A DNA stretch of 37,782 nucleotides from an uncultured Spirochaetota bacterium. Its GTDB lineage: Bacteria > Spirochaetota > UBA4802 > UBA5550. The position numbers and the translations under genes are program-made. Of this stretch, positions 21,820-30,426 are shown piece by piece. How positions within the stretch are numbered: position 1 is the stretch's first letter; each line of letters opens with the position of its first letter. The stretch lies in NCBI GenBank assembly GCA_937872225.1, contig CALMRZ010000020.1, positions 1 through 37,782 on the forward strand, given 5' to 3'. The notes below the pieces were generated by a model. The model searched no databases and had not been told where the DNA came from. It worked only from the letters and a program-made list of their open reading frames with translations.

Positions 21820-22500
21820 ATGCATAACAGTACCATAAGCACCAACGAGATCCTGGAAGTCTGGGACTGGGAAATGGGCCTTCCGACCGGCGAATCGGTG
21901 GCCCGTGATGTCGCCCACCGGGACGGGATACCCCACGAAGCGGTCCACCTCTGGATACTGCGCAATGTCCACATGCAGCCTGAGATCCTTTTCCAGTTCC
22001 GCGCCCCCCACAAGGAGAACTATCCCAACTGCCTGGACATCACGGTGGGCGGCCATGTCCCCTACGGTTACTGCGGAAACAAAGTGATGAAGGAGACAAA
22101 TGAGGAGGTCGGGATCGTCCCGGATGAGAAGGACCTGACCGACCTGGGCTGGTACCGCTACGAGGAACAGACCGGCACGCTGTTCCAGCGGGAGCTGCAG
22201 CATGTCTACCTTCTCCGCGACGACCGTGACCTGTTCCAGTACCGTTTCAGCGACGGCGAGGTCACGGGAATCTACGCCGTCGGCCTCGGCGATCTGAAAA
22301 GGATACTGGCGGCGGACACCGCCATTGAAGTGCGCGGCTTCAACGGCAGGGAGCCGGTGCGCAAAAGCATCACCCGGGCCGATTTCCACCCCCAGCTTTT
22401 CCACCGGTCGATGGAGGCCTACATGCGGGTCATAACCGGTGCCGCGACGGAACTCGCCGCAGGCAAACCGGTAACGACGAGAATGCCCGATCTGAAATAG
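21820..22500 (+). CDS. NUDIX hydrolase, isopentenyl-diphosphate isomerase-like subgroup
   Basis: A 226-residue NUDIX protein. The N-terminus WDWEMGLPTGESVARDVAHRDGIPH is the signature of the YfcD/IPP-isomerase-like branch (PTG...R..AH..G..H). The NUDIX box runs from GGHVPYG to KETNEEVGI: the E-x-x-E-E metal residues are kept, but the first Glu of G-x5-E is Gly and the Arg is Lys. It likely cleaves a nucleoside or isoprenoid diphosphate; the substrate is unknown. ATG 21820 gives the usual family start but has no clear ribosome site, and the frame is open 33 codons further up. It is followed three bases on by the first possible start of mnmH, so the two may be co-transcribed. Confidence 0.88.
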   Translation: MHNSTISTNEILEVWDWEMGLPTGESVARDVAHRDGIPHEAVHLWILRNVHMQPEILFQFRAPHKENYPNCLDITVGGHVPYGYCGNKVMKETNEEVGIVPDEKDLTDLGWYRYEEQTGTLFQRELQHVYLLRDDRDLFQYRFSDGEVTGIYAVGLGDLKRILAADTAIEVRGFNGREPVRKSITRADFHPQLFHRSMEAYMRVITGAATELAAGKPVTTRMPDLK

Positions 22501-22539
22501 AATGTGCGCATCCTAAAGGCGGCGGCGCCCGAGAAAACC

Positions 22540-23556
22540 ATGAACATACTATCCTACCGGGAATCATTGTCACTAACAGACAGCGTCTACATTGACGTGC
22601 GCTCCCCCCTTGAATTCGAAGCGGACCATATCACGGGGTCCGTCAACATTCCTCTCTTTGCAGACGATGAGCGGAAAGAAATAGGCACCATCTACCGCAT
22701 GGCGGGCAGGAACACCGCCATCGAGCGGGGGACCGAAATCGTCGGTGAAAAACTCCGCGACCTGGTGAAGTCGTTCATGCGCTATCAGGACAAAAACATC
22801 ATCCTCCTCTGCGCCCGCGGCGGCATGCGGTCGGGGTCCCTCGGGTCGCTCCTCGATTCCCTGGGACTCCGCGTCTTCAAGCTGGCCAGCGGCTACAAGG
22901 ACTACCGCCGCTACGTGATGGAGGAGATCGAATCCCTCGCGATGCCGGCCCCCCTCTTCGTGCTGCAGGGCCTCACCGGGTCCGGCAAGACCGAGGTCAT
23001 CCGGAAGTTCCCCTGGTCCATAGACCTGGAGGACCTGGCCGGGCACCGGAGCTCCGTTTTCGGCGGCATCGGCATCGCCCAGAAAACGCAGAAGCGCTTC
23101 GAAAGCCTCCTCGTGGACCGGCTCCGGGAGCTCGGGGGCGCTCCCTGCTGTCTCATCGAGGGCGAATCGCGCAAGATCGGCGATCTCCATATTCCCGATT
23201 CGCTCTACGGGCTGATGAAGGACGCGCCGGTCATCTATCTCGACACGCCGATGGAGCGGCGGGTGGAGATAATCTACAACGAGTACCAGCCCCACTGCAA
23301 CGACGAAAACATCCCGGCCATCGTGAAAAGCCTTTCGTCAAAACTGGGAAACACGGCGGTCGAGACCCTTACCGGCTTATATGCCGCGGGAAACATCAGG
23401 GAATTCATCCGCATCATGCTGGAGAAATACTACGATCCGCTCTACCGGCACTCACTCCAGCGGAAGAATTTCATCGCGACGGTGCGGTACACAACGGCCG
23501 ATGACGCCGTCGCCGAAATACGGGAGCGGATCGCGGCCTATTGCGGGCGCGGATAA
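22540..23556 (+). CDS. mnmH: tRNA 2-selenouridine synthase
   Basis: MnmH (SelU, YbbB) replaces sulfur by selenium in 2-thiouridine at the wobble position of tRNAs for Lys, Glu and Gln, using selenophosphate. The rhodanese-like domain (about 1-130) has the active Cys91 in LLCARGGMRSGS after IDVRSPLEFEADHI, and a P-loop domain follows with GLTGSGKTEV near residues 143-152. Length 338 matches the family. I chose ATG 22540 (MNILSYRE); a GTG at 22504 is also in frame, and neither has a strong ribosome site. Its presence implies that the cell makes selenophosphate (SelD), which is not in the window. Confidence 0.92.
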   Translation: MNILSYRESLSLTDSVYIDVRSPLEFEADHITGSVNIPLFADDERKEIGTIYRMAGRNTAIERGTEIVGEKLRDLVKSFMRYQDKNIILLCARGGMRSGSLGSLLDSLGLRVFKLASGYKDYRRYVMEEIESLAMPAPLFVLQGLTGSGKTEVIRKFPWSIDLEDLAGHRSSVFGGIGIAQKTQKRFESLLVDRLRELGGAPCCLIEGESRKIGDLHIPDSLYGLMKDAPVIYLDTPMERRVEIIYNEYQPHCNDENIPAIVKSLSSKLGNTAVETLTGLYAAGNIREFIRIMLEKYYDPLYRHSLQRKNFIATVRYTTADDAVAEIRERIAAYCGRG

Positions 23557-23785
23557 CGGCCTGTCCTTCCCCGCCCCCGGCGTTGATTCCCGCGATCGGG
23601 GCCCTGCCTGCCGACAGACCGGACATAATAAACAAATATTTTTTTTACATGGTTGACAATTAAGGGAGGCCTTTTCATTAATCAATACATGCGACGCCAT
23701 CGCAACCAAACGCTCCGGGGGGAGACGACCGTTTTTCAAAATTTCTGTTTTAACACGGAAAATGGTTTACTTGTGATAATGTTGT

Positions 23786-23802
23786 TATACATTTAATGTA
23801 TA
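23786..23802. promoter_or_regulatory. Perfect 17-bp palindrome upstream of lpoB
   Basis: Arms TATACATT (23786-23793) and AATGTATA (23795-23802) flank a single T. It is 31 bp upstream of the lpoB-like start and covers a probable -10 region (TATACA). Such an exact dyad suggests a binding site. The rest of the 277-bp gap from 23557 is AT-rich near 23630-23660 with a TTGACA (23652-23657) but no matching -10 box. Confidence 0.45.
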
Positions 23803-23833
23803 TACAAAATAAATTACTGCAAGGAGATTTCAA

Positions 23834-24403
23834 ATGGACAAAGCATCTTCGTTGATCGTTGCGGTATCCATTCTGCTGACAGGATGCAGCGGCACCCAGT
23901 ATAGGGACGCGTCGAAGGACAGGGGCTCCATGGAATGGGGTCCCCGGGAGATAAAGACAACGGTCAACAAAATGGTTGGCTCATTGTATTCCTACCTTAA
24001 AAACGACTGGAACCAGGCGGCCCTTATCAAGGTGCAGAGGATAAAGAACGACACCGCGGAGCACATCGACACCAAGATGCTTGCCGACGAGATAGTCACC
24101 AGCCTCATCCAGATGAGGATCCAGTTCATCGAGGAGTCATACACGAAGGAATCGATCCAGGAAATGGAAAAGGGCATGACCGGGCTCATCGACCCCGACA
24201 GCGCGATACCGGCGGGCAACCTGAAATCGCCCAACTTCTTTCTCTACGGCACCATCAACGAAAACGTCCGCTACGTGAGCGGGAAAAAGGTCCAGTACCT
24301 GACCGTGACCCTCACGATGAAGGAGCTGAGGACCGGGCTCACCCGCTGGCAGGACCGGCAGGAATTTCTCAAGGCGACGACCACCGACAGAATCGACTTC
24401 TGA
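23834..24403 (+). CDS. lpoB: LpoB-like outer-membrane lipoprotein, penicillin-binding protein activator
   Basis: A 189-residue lipoprotein. The signal peptide ends in the lipobox LLTGC, and a short linker follows. The folded part carries family features: IKVQRIKNDTAEHIDTKML strand-helix, a helix with EIVTSLIQMRI, then the strands FFLYGTINENV and VQYLTVTLTMKELRTGLTRWQDRQEFLK. In E. coli LpoB reaches through the peptidoglycan to stimulate PBP1B. AAGGAG sits seven bases before the ATG. It is followed after 19 bp by a TPR lipoprotein gene that accompanies lpoB in other genomes. A class A PBP lies at 34841-37591 in this window and is a possible partner. Confidence 0.85.
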   Translation: MDKASSLIVAVSILLTGCSGTQYRDASKDRGSMEWGPREIKTTVNKMVGSLYSYLKNDWNQAALIKVQRIKNDTAEHIDTKMLADEIVTSLIQMRIQFIEESYTKESIQEMEKGMTGLIDPDSAIPAGNLKSPNFFLYGTINENVRYVSGKKVQYLTVTLTMKELRTGLTRWQDRQEFLKATTTDRIDF

Positions 24404-24422
24404 GCGGAGGGGGGCCAGCCCT

Positions 24423-25769
24423 ATGAAACAGAAATTTTACCCAATTGCGATCCTCTTTCTCATAATCATCATGGTCTCCTGCGCCAAGGATTACCGCGAG
24501 GCGATCAACGCGCCGGAGGAGGCGTTCTACAAGGGCCAGGAATATGAGGCCGCCAAGATGCTCCTTCCCCAGGTCAACAAGTCCGGGAAGGACCAGCTCC
24601 TGTTCATGATGGAGGCGGGATACCTCCTCCACATAGCCGGAAGGTACGAGGACAGCAACAAGGTGCTACTGAAGGCGGCGAAGCTGGCCCAGATCAAGCC
24701 GATCAGCATTTCCAAGGAGGTCGGCGCCCTGCTGACGGACCAGACGGTGACAAACTACCGCGGGGAGGACTTCGAGAAGGTCCTGATCCACATGTACCTG
24801 GGGATCAACTTCCTGATGCTGAAAAAATACGACGATGCGGCGGTCGAGTTCAAGGCCGTCAACAACGAGCTGCAGAAGATCAAGACGGAAAGCGGGCAGG
24901 CGCGGTACAAGCAGAACCTCATGGCCAAGTACCTGGCCGCCATCGCCCACGAGCAGCGCGCCGACTCCGAGAACAGCGCCGATGACCGCGAATACGCGGA
25001 AGTTGAATACAAGCAGATACTGCAGCTCAAGCCGGGCCTCCCGATGGCGCGCGAGGACCTGATGCGCCTCCAGCAGAGAGGCTCCGGCAATGCCGGCGAG
25101 CTCGTGGTCATTTTCCAGGCGGGCCGCAGCCCCATCAAGGTCTCCCGCGGCAAGCTCCTGGATGACCCGGGCATGAATACGGCCGTGACTGTCGCGCTTG
25201 GCGCGCAGAAGCTGGCCGCGGGCGTCACCGCCGCGTCGATCCTCTCCACGGTGTCCCTCGCGGAAAACCCGATCCCGAAATTCAAGATACGGTCCAACAT
25301 GGTCAGGAACCTGAGGGTGACGGTCCTGGACCGGCAGCTCGCCACCGAAATGCTGGAGAACATCGAATACACCGCCATGAAGAACATGGAGGACAACTAT
25401 TCGCGCCTCCAGGCCAAGGTCGCCGGATCGATCATCGTGAAGGCTGTTGCGGCGGCCGCCGCCGGCGTAGCCGCCGCGGAGGTTACCCGGAAGCTTTCAG
25501 ACAACAACAAGGGGCTCTCATCGCTGGTTGGACTCCTGGTGGGCGCCGGGACCGGGACGGCCCTCTTCGCGACCATGAGGCCGGACCTCCGCTGCTGGCA
25601 CACCCTTCCTGCCAATCTCCAGCTGGGAAGGATGCGCCTGGCGCCGGGCAAGTACACGGCGCGGATCCAGTACATCGGCTATAACGGCGCGGTGGTGAAC
25701 GCTAAAACGGTCAACTTTGAAATAAAGAGCAGAGAGAAGCATTTCATCAACATTCGAACTGTAGAATAA
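24423..25769 (+). CDS. TPR-containing lipoprotein, COG3014-like, partner of lpoB
   Basis: A 448-residue lipoprotein: hydrophobic signal with lipobox MVSC, then a helical TPR-type region (about 25-215, repeats around FYKGQEYEAAKMLL and MYLGINFLMLKKYDDAAVEF). A C-terminal half follows with SPIKVSRGKL, a Gly/Ala-rich helix (AGVAAAEVTRK, LVGLLVGAGTGTALF) that could insert in a membrane, and MRPDLRCWHTLPANLQLGRM near the end. I recall that COG3014 proteins have this plan and often sit next to lpoB. The role is unknown but probably in peptidoglycan synthesis or envelope assembly. GGAGG precedes the ATG by about 10 bases. Confidence 0.8.
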   Translation: MKQKFYPIAILFLIIIMVSCAKDYREAINAPEEAFYKGQEYEAAKMLLPQVNKSGKDQLLFMMEAGYLLHIAGRYEDSNKVLLKAAKLAQIKPISISKEVGALLTDQTVTNYRGEDFEKVLIHMYLGINFLMLKKYDDAAVEFKAVNNELQKIKTESGQARYKQNLMAKYLAAIAHEQRADSENSADDREYAEVEYKQILQLKPGLPMAREDLMRLQQRGSGNAGELVVIFQAGRSPIKVSRGKLLDDPGMNTAVTVALGAQKLAAGVTAASILSTVSLAENPIPKFKIRSNMVRNLRVTVLDRQLATEMLENIEYTAMKNMEDNYSRLQAKVAGSIIVKAVAAAAAGVAAAEVTRKLSDNNKGLSSLVGLLVGAGTGTALFATMRPDLRCWHTLPANLQLGRMRLAPGKYTARIQYIGYNGAVVNAKTVNFEIKSREKHFINIRTVE

Positions 25770-25828
25770 TATAACCATTCCAGGGTGCCGGCTGGCCCCA
25801 TGGACACAGGACAGGGTTCCATTTTCAC

Positions 25829-27706
25829 ATGAGCGTCGATTACGAAAACAGGACGGACGAGCGGCGGCCTGCATCATCCGAATATGCCATCTTCGAAACG
25901 CTGAAATATCCGGTTTCGATCATCAGTAAGGACGGGTTGATCGTCTACGGCAACAGGGCCTACCATGAGTTCTTCCATGGCGGCAACGGCGAGATCCGTC
26001 TCGACTGGGAGCACCCCTTCTTCCCCGAGTACCGCAAGCGCATCGCCCAGTCATACCTGGCGGCGCTCCACGGCACCGAGAAGCGCTGTTTCGCCATCGT
26101 GAATTCCCCCAGCGGGAACCATCTCCCGGTGGAGATATACCTGTTTCCGATGTTCAGCGGCGACTCGATCCCTTCGATCCTGGCCCTGATGATCATCGTC
26201 GACGACCGGCTCCTTTCATTCGACCGGTCTACCCTGTCGATCATATCCGAAGAGAATTTCCGGTACGACAATCTCCACTTCGAATTTTCACCGATGCCCA
26301 TACTGCGCGTCAACGACGAGATGCAGATCATAAAGTGCAGCCATTCCCTCGAGGGGTTCGCCGGCTACAGCGCCGAAGAGATGCTGAATGAAAAATCCGT
26401 CACGTTCGACACCCTCTTCGGGCGGGATGCTGACAAGGTAAAGAAGGCGGTAACCGGCCTGGTCTCGGGCGAAAGCACCTTCCGGCGCATCGGCGAGGCG
26501 CGGATCACGGCGCGGGACAATGAAAAAAAGATAGCCAACCTCACCCTCTACCCGATCGTGGAGGACAAGGAAATCACCGCGGTCGAGATCATCATGGAAG
26601 ACATCACCAAGCTCAAGGAGCTCAAGGACCGGATAAACGCCGCGAGCCGCATACAGCTCTTCACCGACATCACCAAGGGGTTCCTGCATTCCCTGAACAA
26701 CACCATCAACGTGATCCTCAACAAGACACAGCTCGTCATGCAGATCACGGAAAAGGAGTCCATTGCCGAAGGCATCCAGATGATGGAGGAAGCCGCCCTG
26801 GAAATCGCGGGGCAGGTGAAGCGGATACAGAACTTCATCGGAGGCGCGCAGGAATCGGGTGAAGACCGTACCGAGCCCCTCGTTGACATCATAGAGGACG
26901 CCATTGAATTCTCGAAAATGCAGTTCAAGGTCTACAATATCGACAACATGAAAGCGATCCGGGTGGACAAGAAGTATTTCTCTAACGTGCAGGTCAACAC
27001 GAACACCCGGCTGCTGCGGGAGATAATCACCTCCATCATCCTCAAGGTGTCCAACACCATCCACAGGTCGGGCACCATCGTGATCACCCTGCGCCAGAAC
27101 CACGACCTCCATCTATCCGTCGAGGTCGCCAAGGACACCGGTCCTTCATTGCAGGCGGCGCACCCGGCCTTTGTCAATATTTTCTCCGGCATCGACATCC
27201 GCCAGGTCGCCGAGGTCATCAACATGAAGATTATTGAGGAGGAGTCGCCCGAGTCATACGCCATAAAGGCGATCATCCCGACGCGCATACTGATAGACCG
27301 AGAAAAGGGCGAGACGGGCGAAAGCGAATACCGGCTCCGGGACCTCGACATCATAGTGGTTGAAGACGAGGTGCCGCTCCAGAAAATTTTGTTCGAGCTC
27401 TTCGACAAGATGGGGAACCGCGTCTTCATCTGCGACGACGGGAGGAAGGCGATCGAGGAATTCAAGCGCAAGCCCTATGACCTGGTCATCACCGACTACG
27501 GGATCCCCGGCATCACCGGCATAGAGCTGTCGGCCCGCATCAAGGAGATCAAGGAAGACACGATAACGGTGCTCCTGTCAGGCTGGATACTGGACAACGT
27601 GAAGGCCTACAAAAACGTGGTTGACCTGTTCCTGCCCAAGCCCTTCAAGCTGGACGAACTGTTAAAGAAAATTGCGAGGATACTGGGCGAAAAGCGCAGC
27701 AAGTAG
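25829..27706 (+). CDS. PAS-kinase-receiver signalling protein with degenerate ATP-binding domain
   Basis: The 625-residue cytoplasmic protein has two PAS-like domains (about 20-130 and 145-265, ending EIIMEDITKLKEL), a helical dimerisation region with the His in FLHSLNNTIN (His287), a HATPase-like fold (about 365-485), and a receiver (about 505-620) with Asp556 in VITDYGIPG and a KPFK motif. The HATPase lacks the usual N-box Asn residues (SIILKVSNT in place of NLL.NA.K) and the G2 motif (SGIDIRQ in place of GTGLGL); only part of G1 remains (DTGPS). It is probably a pseudokinase whose receiver is phosphorylated by another kinase. No strong ribosome site is seen before ATG 25829. Confidence 0.85.
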   Translation: MSVDYENRTDERRPASSEYAIFETLKYPVSIISKDGLIVYGNRAYHEFFHGGNGEIRLDWEHPFFPEYRKRIAQSYLAALHGTEKRCFAIVNSPSGNHLPVEIYLFPMFSGDSIPSILALMIIVDDRLLSFDRSTLSIISEENFRYDNLHFEFSPMPILRVNDEMQIIKCSHSLEGFAGYSAEEMLNEKSVTFDTLFGRDADKVKKAVTGLVSGESTFRRIGEARITARDNEKKIANLTLYPIVEDKEITAVEIIMEDITKLKELKDRINAASRIQLFTDITKGFLHSLNNTINVILNKTQLVMQITEKESIAEGIQMMEEAALEIAGQVKRIQNFIGGAQESGEDRTEPLVDIIEDAIEFSKMQFKVYNIDNMKAIRVDKKYFSNVQVNTNTRLLREIITSIILKVSNTIHRSGTIVITLRQNHDLHLSVEVAKDTGPSLQAAHPAFVNIFSGIDIRQVAEVINMKIIEEESPESYAIKAIIPTRILIDREKGETGESEYRLRDLDIIVVEDEVPLQKILFELFDKMGNRVFICDDGRKAIEEFKRKPYDLVITDYGIPGITGIELSARIKEIKEDTITVLLSGWILDNVKAYKNVVDLFLPKPFKLDELLKKIARILGEKRSK

Positions 27707-27708
27707 CG

Positions 27709-28719
27709 TCATCCCTGCCGGGAATCAAGCAGCTCGCCGCCCATGCGTTTCATGTCATCGACCTTGCCCAGCACGACAAGGGTGTCTTCCGCTTCAAGGA
27801 CCTCGGAGGGCTGCGGGTTGAATATCAGCGCGCCGTGATGCTTCTTGATCAGCACGATGATGACCCCGTACTCCTTGCGGAGATTGCTCTCCACCAGGTT
27901 CTTCCCCACCAGGCGCGACCGGGGGAGGACCCGGTACTCCTCCATCTGGAGACCGAGGTTTGTTTCTGCCGCGGCGATGTCGATGAAATCCACCACCGTC
28001 GGCCTGATCAGCACGTGGGCCATTCTCTTGCCGCCGATGAGGTACGGCGACACGACCCGCGTCGCGCCGGCACGCTTGAGCTTTATCTCGTTGATTTCGT
28101 CCGACGCCCGCGACAGGATAAAGATGTCGGGCCGCAGCCCCTTGGCGGTCAGGGTGATAAACACGTTGTCCGCGTCCGACCCGACCGCCGTGACGATGCC
28201 GCGGGCCTTCATGATGCCGGCCTCCAAGAGTGCGGCGTCCACCGTGGCGTCCAGGGGAAGATAAAGGACCCTGTCGGCCTCCATCCGCTCGATGGACGAC
28301 TGCTGGTTCTCGATCACCACGAAATTCTGGCCATGCTGCTGCAGTTCCTTGGAGATAAGGCTCCCGATCCTGCCGTAACCGCAGATGATGTAATGGTTGG
28401 TCAACTGGGATATCTTTTTTTCCACTTTCCTTCTCCCGAGGGTTTTTGTCATCTCTCCTTCGACAAAAGTCCTCACCAGCGTCCCGATGGTGTACGCGGC
28501 CGTGGTAATGCCGCCGCTGATGATGAAAATGGTGAGGACCCGCCCCGCCGTCGACAGGGGGCGCACCTCCTGGAAGCCGACCGTGGAAATGGTGATCATG
28601 GTCATGTATAAGGCCTCGAAAAGGGGCATGCCTTCGATGAGATAATAGCCCATCACGCCGACGGCTATGATAATGAAGAGCAGGGTGAATGATTTCCGGA
28701 GATTCTTCATCACCTTCAC
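27709..28719 (-). CDS. Potassium-channel-like protein with RCK (TrkA) domains
   Basis: The 336-residue protein has two membrane helices (about 10-27 and 58-80) around a pore loop with ISTVGFQE (Thr46-Glu51). A TrkA-N/RCK domain follows with a Rossmann motif IICGYGRIG, then PLDATVD, and a TrkA-C domain (about 250-330, LPRSRLVGKNL and DTLVVLGK). This is the MthK/Kch architecture of ligand-gated potassium channels, which form tetramers with a ring of RCK domains. The filter is TVGFQE rather than the usual TVGYGD, so selectivity may differ. The start may be GTG 28719 or the ATG three codons inside. It converges with the PAS kinase gene, 2 bp between stops. Confidence 0.88.
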   Translation of the reverse strand: MKVMKNLRKSFTLLFIIIAVGVMGYYLIEGMPLFEALYMTMITISTVGFQEVRPLSTAGRVLTIFIISGGITTAAYTIGTLVRTFVEGEMTKTLGRRKVEKKISQLTNHYIICGYGRIGSLISKELQQHGQNFVVIENQQSSIERMEADRVLYLPLDATVDAALLEAGIMKARGIVTAVGSDADNVFITLTAKGLRPDIFILSRASDEINEIKLKRAGATRVVSPYLIGGKRMAHVLIRPTVVDFIDIAAAETNLGLQMEEYRVLPRSRLVGKNLVESNLRKEYGVIIVLIKKHHGALIFNPQPSEVLEAEDTLVVLGKVDDMKRMGGELLDSRQG

Positions 28720-28850
28720 GTATACCAGCCGATGATTTGAACCGTCAATATATTTTTATCCCTGCTCTAGCCCGGTTTATCATTGACACCGCCGGTTTCC
28801 GTGCGCTATCATGGCCCCCTGAAAACATAGATTGCGGCGGCCCGATCCAG

Positions 28851-29573
28851 ATGGAACAATCATTCATTACGCGCACAGCGGCCGGCATTGCCGTGGCCAT
28901 CCTCGCGGCAATCGCCCTCTCCTGCCATCCGGGGAGCGGCCTGGTGCAGGAGACCCTCCCGGCTGAAAGCGCCGTCGTCGACATCACGGGCGCGAAAACC
29001 GCGAGGATCCGCAGCATCTATTGCGACATCACCGTGGAGCCCATTGACGCGTCGGACTGGGAGCGCCTCGCCGGGGTCTCGGCCTACCGAAGGGCGGGAC
29101 CGGGTCCGTTATCCAGGCGCACGCCGCCCCTTGCGGCCTTCCTGGTGATCGTTAAAAACACGGTCAACGCGCCCATCCGCCTTGAGAAAGCGCAGATCCT
29201 CCATGACGGCGCCACCATGGCGGCCCTGACCGCCGACCGCGCCGGCGACCGCCTGAGATCGCCGGCCTATTCATGGATCGATTTCCGGAAGCTGCTGTCA
29301 CCGCGCAGGCTCATAGCGGAGCCGGAGCCCCTGAGGAAACTCGATTTCGACCGTGACACCATTGACACCAGGCTGGATTTTATACCGCCCCAGGACCATG
29401 TTCTGACCATCATCGCCTTTGACTGGATACCCGTTGAAATCAGGAAATACAGGGTTGATTTCACCGTCTCGGCCATGGGAGGCATGCGGAACCTTGCCGT
29501 TGAATTCACCAGGAATGAATATCGCGGATGGAAAAAAACCGGGAAAGACCCCATTTATGACTATGATGAATAA
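28851..29573 (+). CDS. Lipoprotein of unknown function
   Basis: A 240-residue product with an N-terminal signal (ITRTAAGIAVAILAAIALSC) and lipobox ALSC, so it is exported and lipidated. The mature part appears beta-rich: IYCDITVEPID, LAAFLVIVKNTVNAPIRLEKAQILHDG, then HVLTIIAFDWIPVEIRKYRVDFTVSAM, which looks like an immunoglobulin-like sandwich. I do not recognise the family. I chose ATG 28851, where the signal peptide begins; the frame is open upstream for 54 codons, but that part is not signal-like and overlaps the channel gene's start. The start codon has no obvious ribosome site. The thpR gene follows within 8 bp. Confidence 0.78.
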   Translation: MEQSFITRTAAGIAVAILAAIALSCHPGSGLVQETLPAESAVVDITGAKTARIRSIYCDITVEPIDASDWERLAGVSAYRRAGPGPLSRRTPPLAAFLVIVKNTVNAPIRLEKAQILHDGATMAALTADRAGDRLRSPAYSWIDFRKLLSPRRLIAEPEPLRKLDFDRDTIDTRLDFIPPQDHVLTIIAFDWIPVEIRKYRVDFTVSAMGGMRNLAVEFTRNEYRGWKKTGKDPIYDYDE

Positions 29574-29580
29574 CAGCGCC

Positions 29581-30141
29581 ATGACACGGCTCTTCTTCGC
29601 CATGCCCGCGGAGGGCATGGCGGAGGCCCTCAGGCCGGTCCATGATGAACTGGCCGGGTACCGCAGAGCCCTCAAGGCCGTTGAACCGGAGAACTATCAC
29701 ATCACCTTGAAGTTCCTGGGCGAAACCGACCGGGGCGCCCTCGGACGCCTGGCAGGCGATTTTCGCGCCCTTCACCCGGACCTGGGCGCCCTGCCCTGTA
29801 CCCTGCGGGGACTCGGCGCCTTTCCGGACATACGGCGGGCCCGGGTCCTCTGGTGCGGCCTCGACCTGGACCTTGTGGCCATGGAACGGGTCCGCCTGCT
29901 TATCGAGGACCTCTCGGAAAAGCACGGCTTCGCGAAGGAGCCCCGGCCCTTTCAGCCGCACCTTACCCTGGCGCGGGTTCGGAAGGACATGATAGTCCCG
30001 GCGGAATGCGCGGCCTACATTGCCGCGCACCAAGACACGGTGTTCGGGACGTCCCTGTTCGACCGCATTGTCCTGTTCAAATCGGAACTCCGGAGGGAGG
30101 GCCCCCGCTACACGGCGCTGGAGGAGAAAAAGCTGCGGTAA
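29581..30141 (+). CDS. thpR: RNA 2',3'-cyclic phosphodiesterase (2'-5' RNA ligase family)
   Basis: The 186-residue protein of the 2H phosphoesterase family has both HxTx motifs: YHITLKFLG (His40) and QPHLTLARV (His127). The enzyme hydrolyses 2',3'-cyclic phosphate ends of RNA and can join tRNA halves with 2'-5' linkages. The family start (M.RLFFA.P) points to ATG 29581, seven bases after the stop of the lipoprotein gene; an in-frame ATG at 29557 overlaps that gene. No strong ribosome site is present, so it is probably translated by coupling. Confidence 0.92.
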   Translation: MTRLFFAMPAEGMAEALRPVHDELAGYRRALKAVEPENYHITLKFLGETDRGALGRLAGDFRALHPDLGALPCTLRGLGAFPDIRRARVLWCGLDLDLVAMERVRLLIEDLSEKHGFAKEPRPFQPHLTLARVRKDMIVPAECAAYIAAHQDTVFGTSLFDRIVLFKSELRREGPRYTALEEKKLR

Positions 30142-30147
30142 AAGACG

Positions 30148-30175
30148 AAAGGCGAGGATACGGTTCCTCGCCTTT
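30148..30175 (-). terminator. Terminator after tRNA-Arg
   Basis: A perfect 11-bp stem (AAAGGCGAGGA 30148-30158, TCCTCGCCTTT 30165-30175) encloses six bases. On the minus strand it is followed by CGTCTTTT, so it should end the tRNA transcript, whose 3' end is 5 bases away at 30181. On the plus strand it lies 6 bases after the thpR stop and may end that transcript too, with a weaker T-run. Confidence 0.75.
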
Positions 30176-30180
30176 GGCAT

Positions 30181-30252
30181 TACCCCCGGTACGAATCGAA
30201 CGTACGCACATGGCTCCGGAGGCCACTGCTCTATCCACTGAGCTACGGGGGC
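30181..30252 (-). tRNA. tRNA-Arg (anticodon CCG)
   Basis: The minus strand folds as a full cloverleaf of 72 bases without CCA: acceptor GCCCCCG with CGGGGGT (the first pair is G-U), D-arm GCTC/GAGC, anticodon arm GTGGC/GCCAT around the loop CTCCGGA with anticodon CCG (reads CGG), a 4-base variable loop and T-arm GTACG/CGTAC with loop TTCGATT. The discriminator is A. CCA is not encoded and must be added by the cell. A TTGACA (minus strand, 30297-30302) lies upstream, but no good -10 box matches it. Confidence 0.95.
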
Positions 30253-30426
30253 GTTCGTTCGGCCTGAATGTAAAAAAGAAATAATCATGCGATCATTGTC
30301 AATGAATTTATTATAAAAAACTCGATAGATGAGCTGATAAGCTGGGATTGCGAAGGCCGGGTCACCTGGCCCCGTCTTCGGAAAAAACATCAAATTTCTT
30401 CTTGACCGTCATGCCGATTCCGGAAA

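Noticed and set aside
30297-30302. TTGACA on the minus strand as a tRNA-Arg promoter
   Set aside because: No acceptable -10 box lies 16-18 bases downstream, so I did not list it as a feature.
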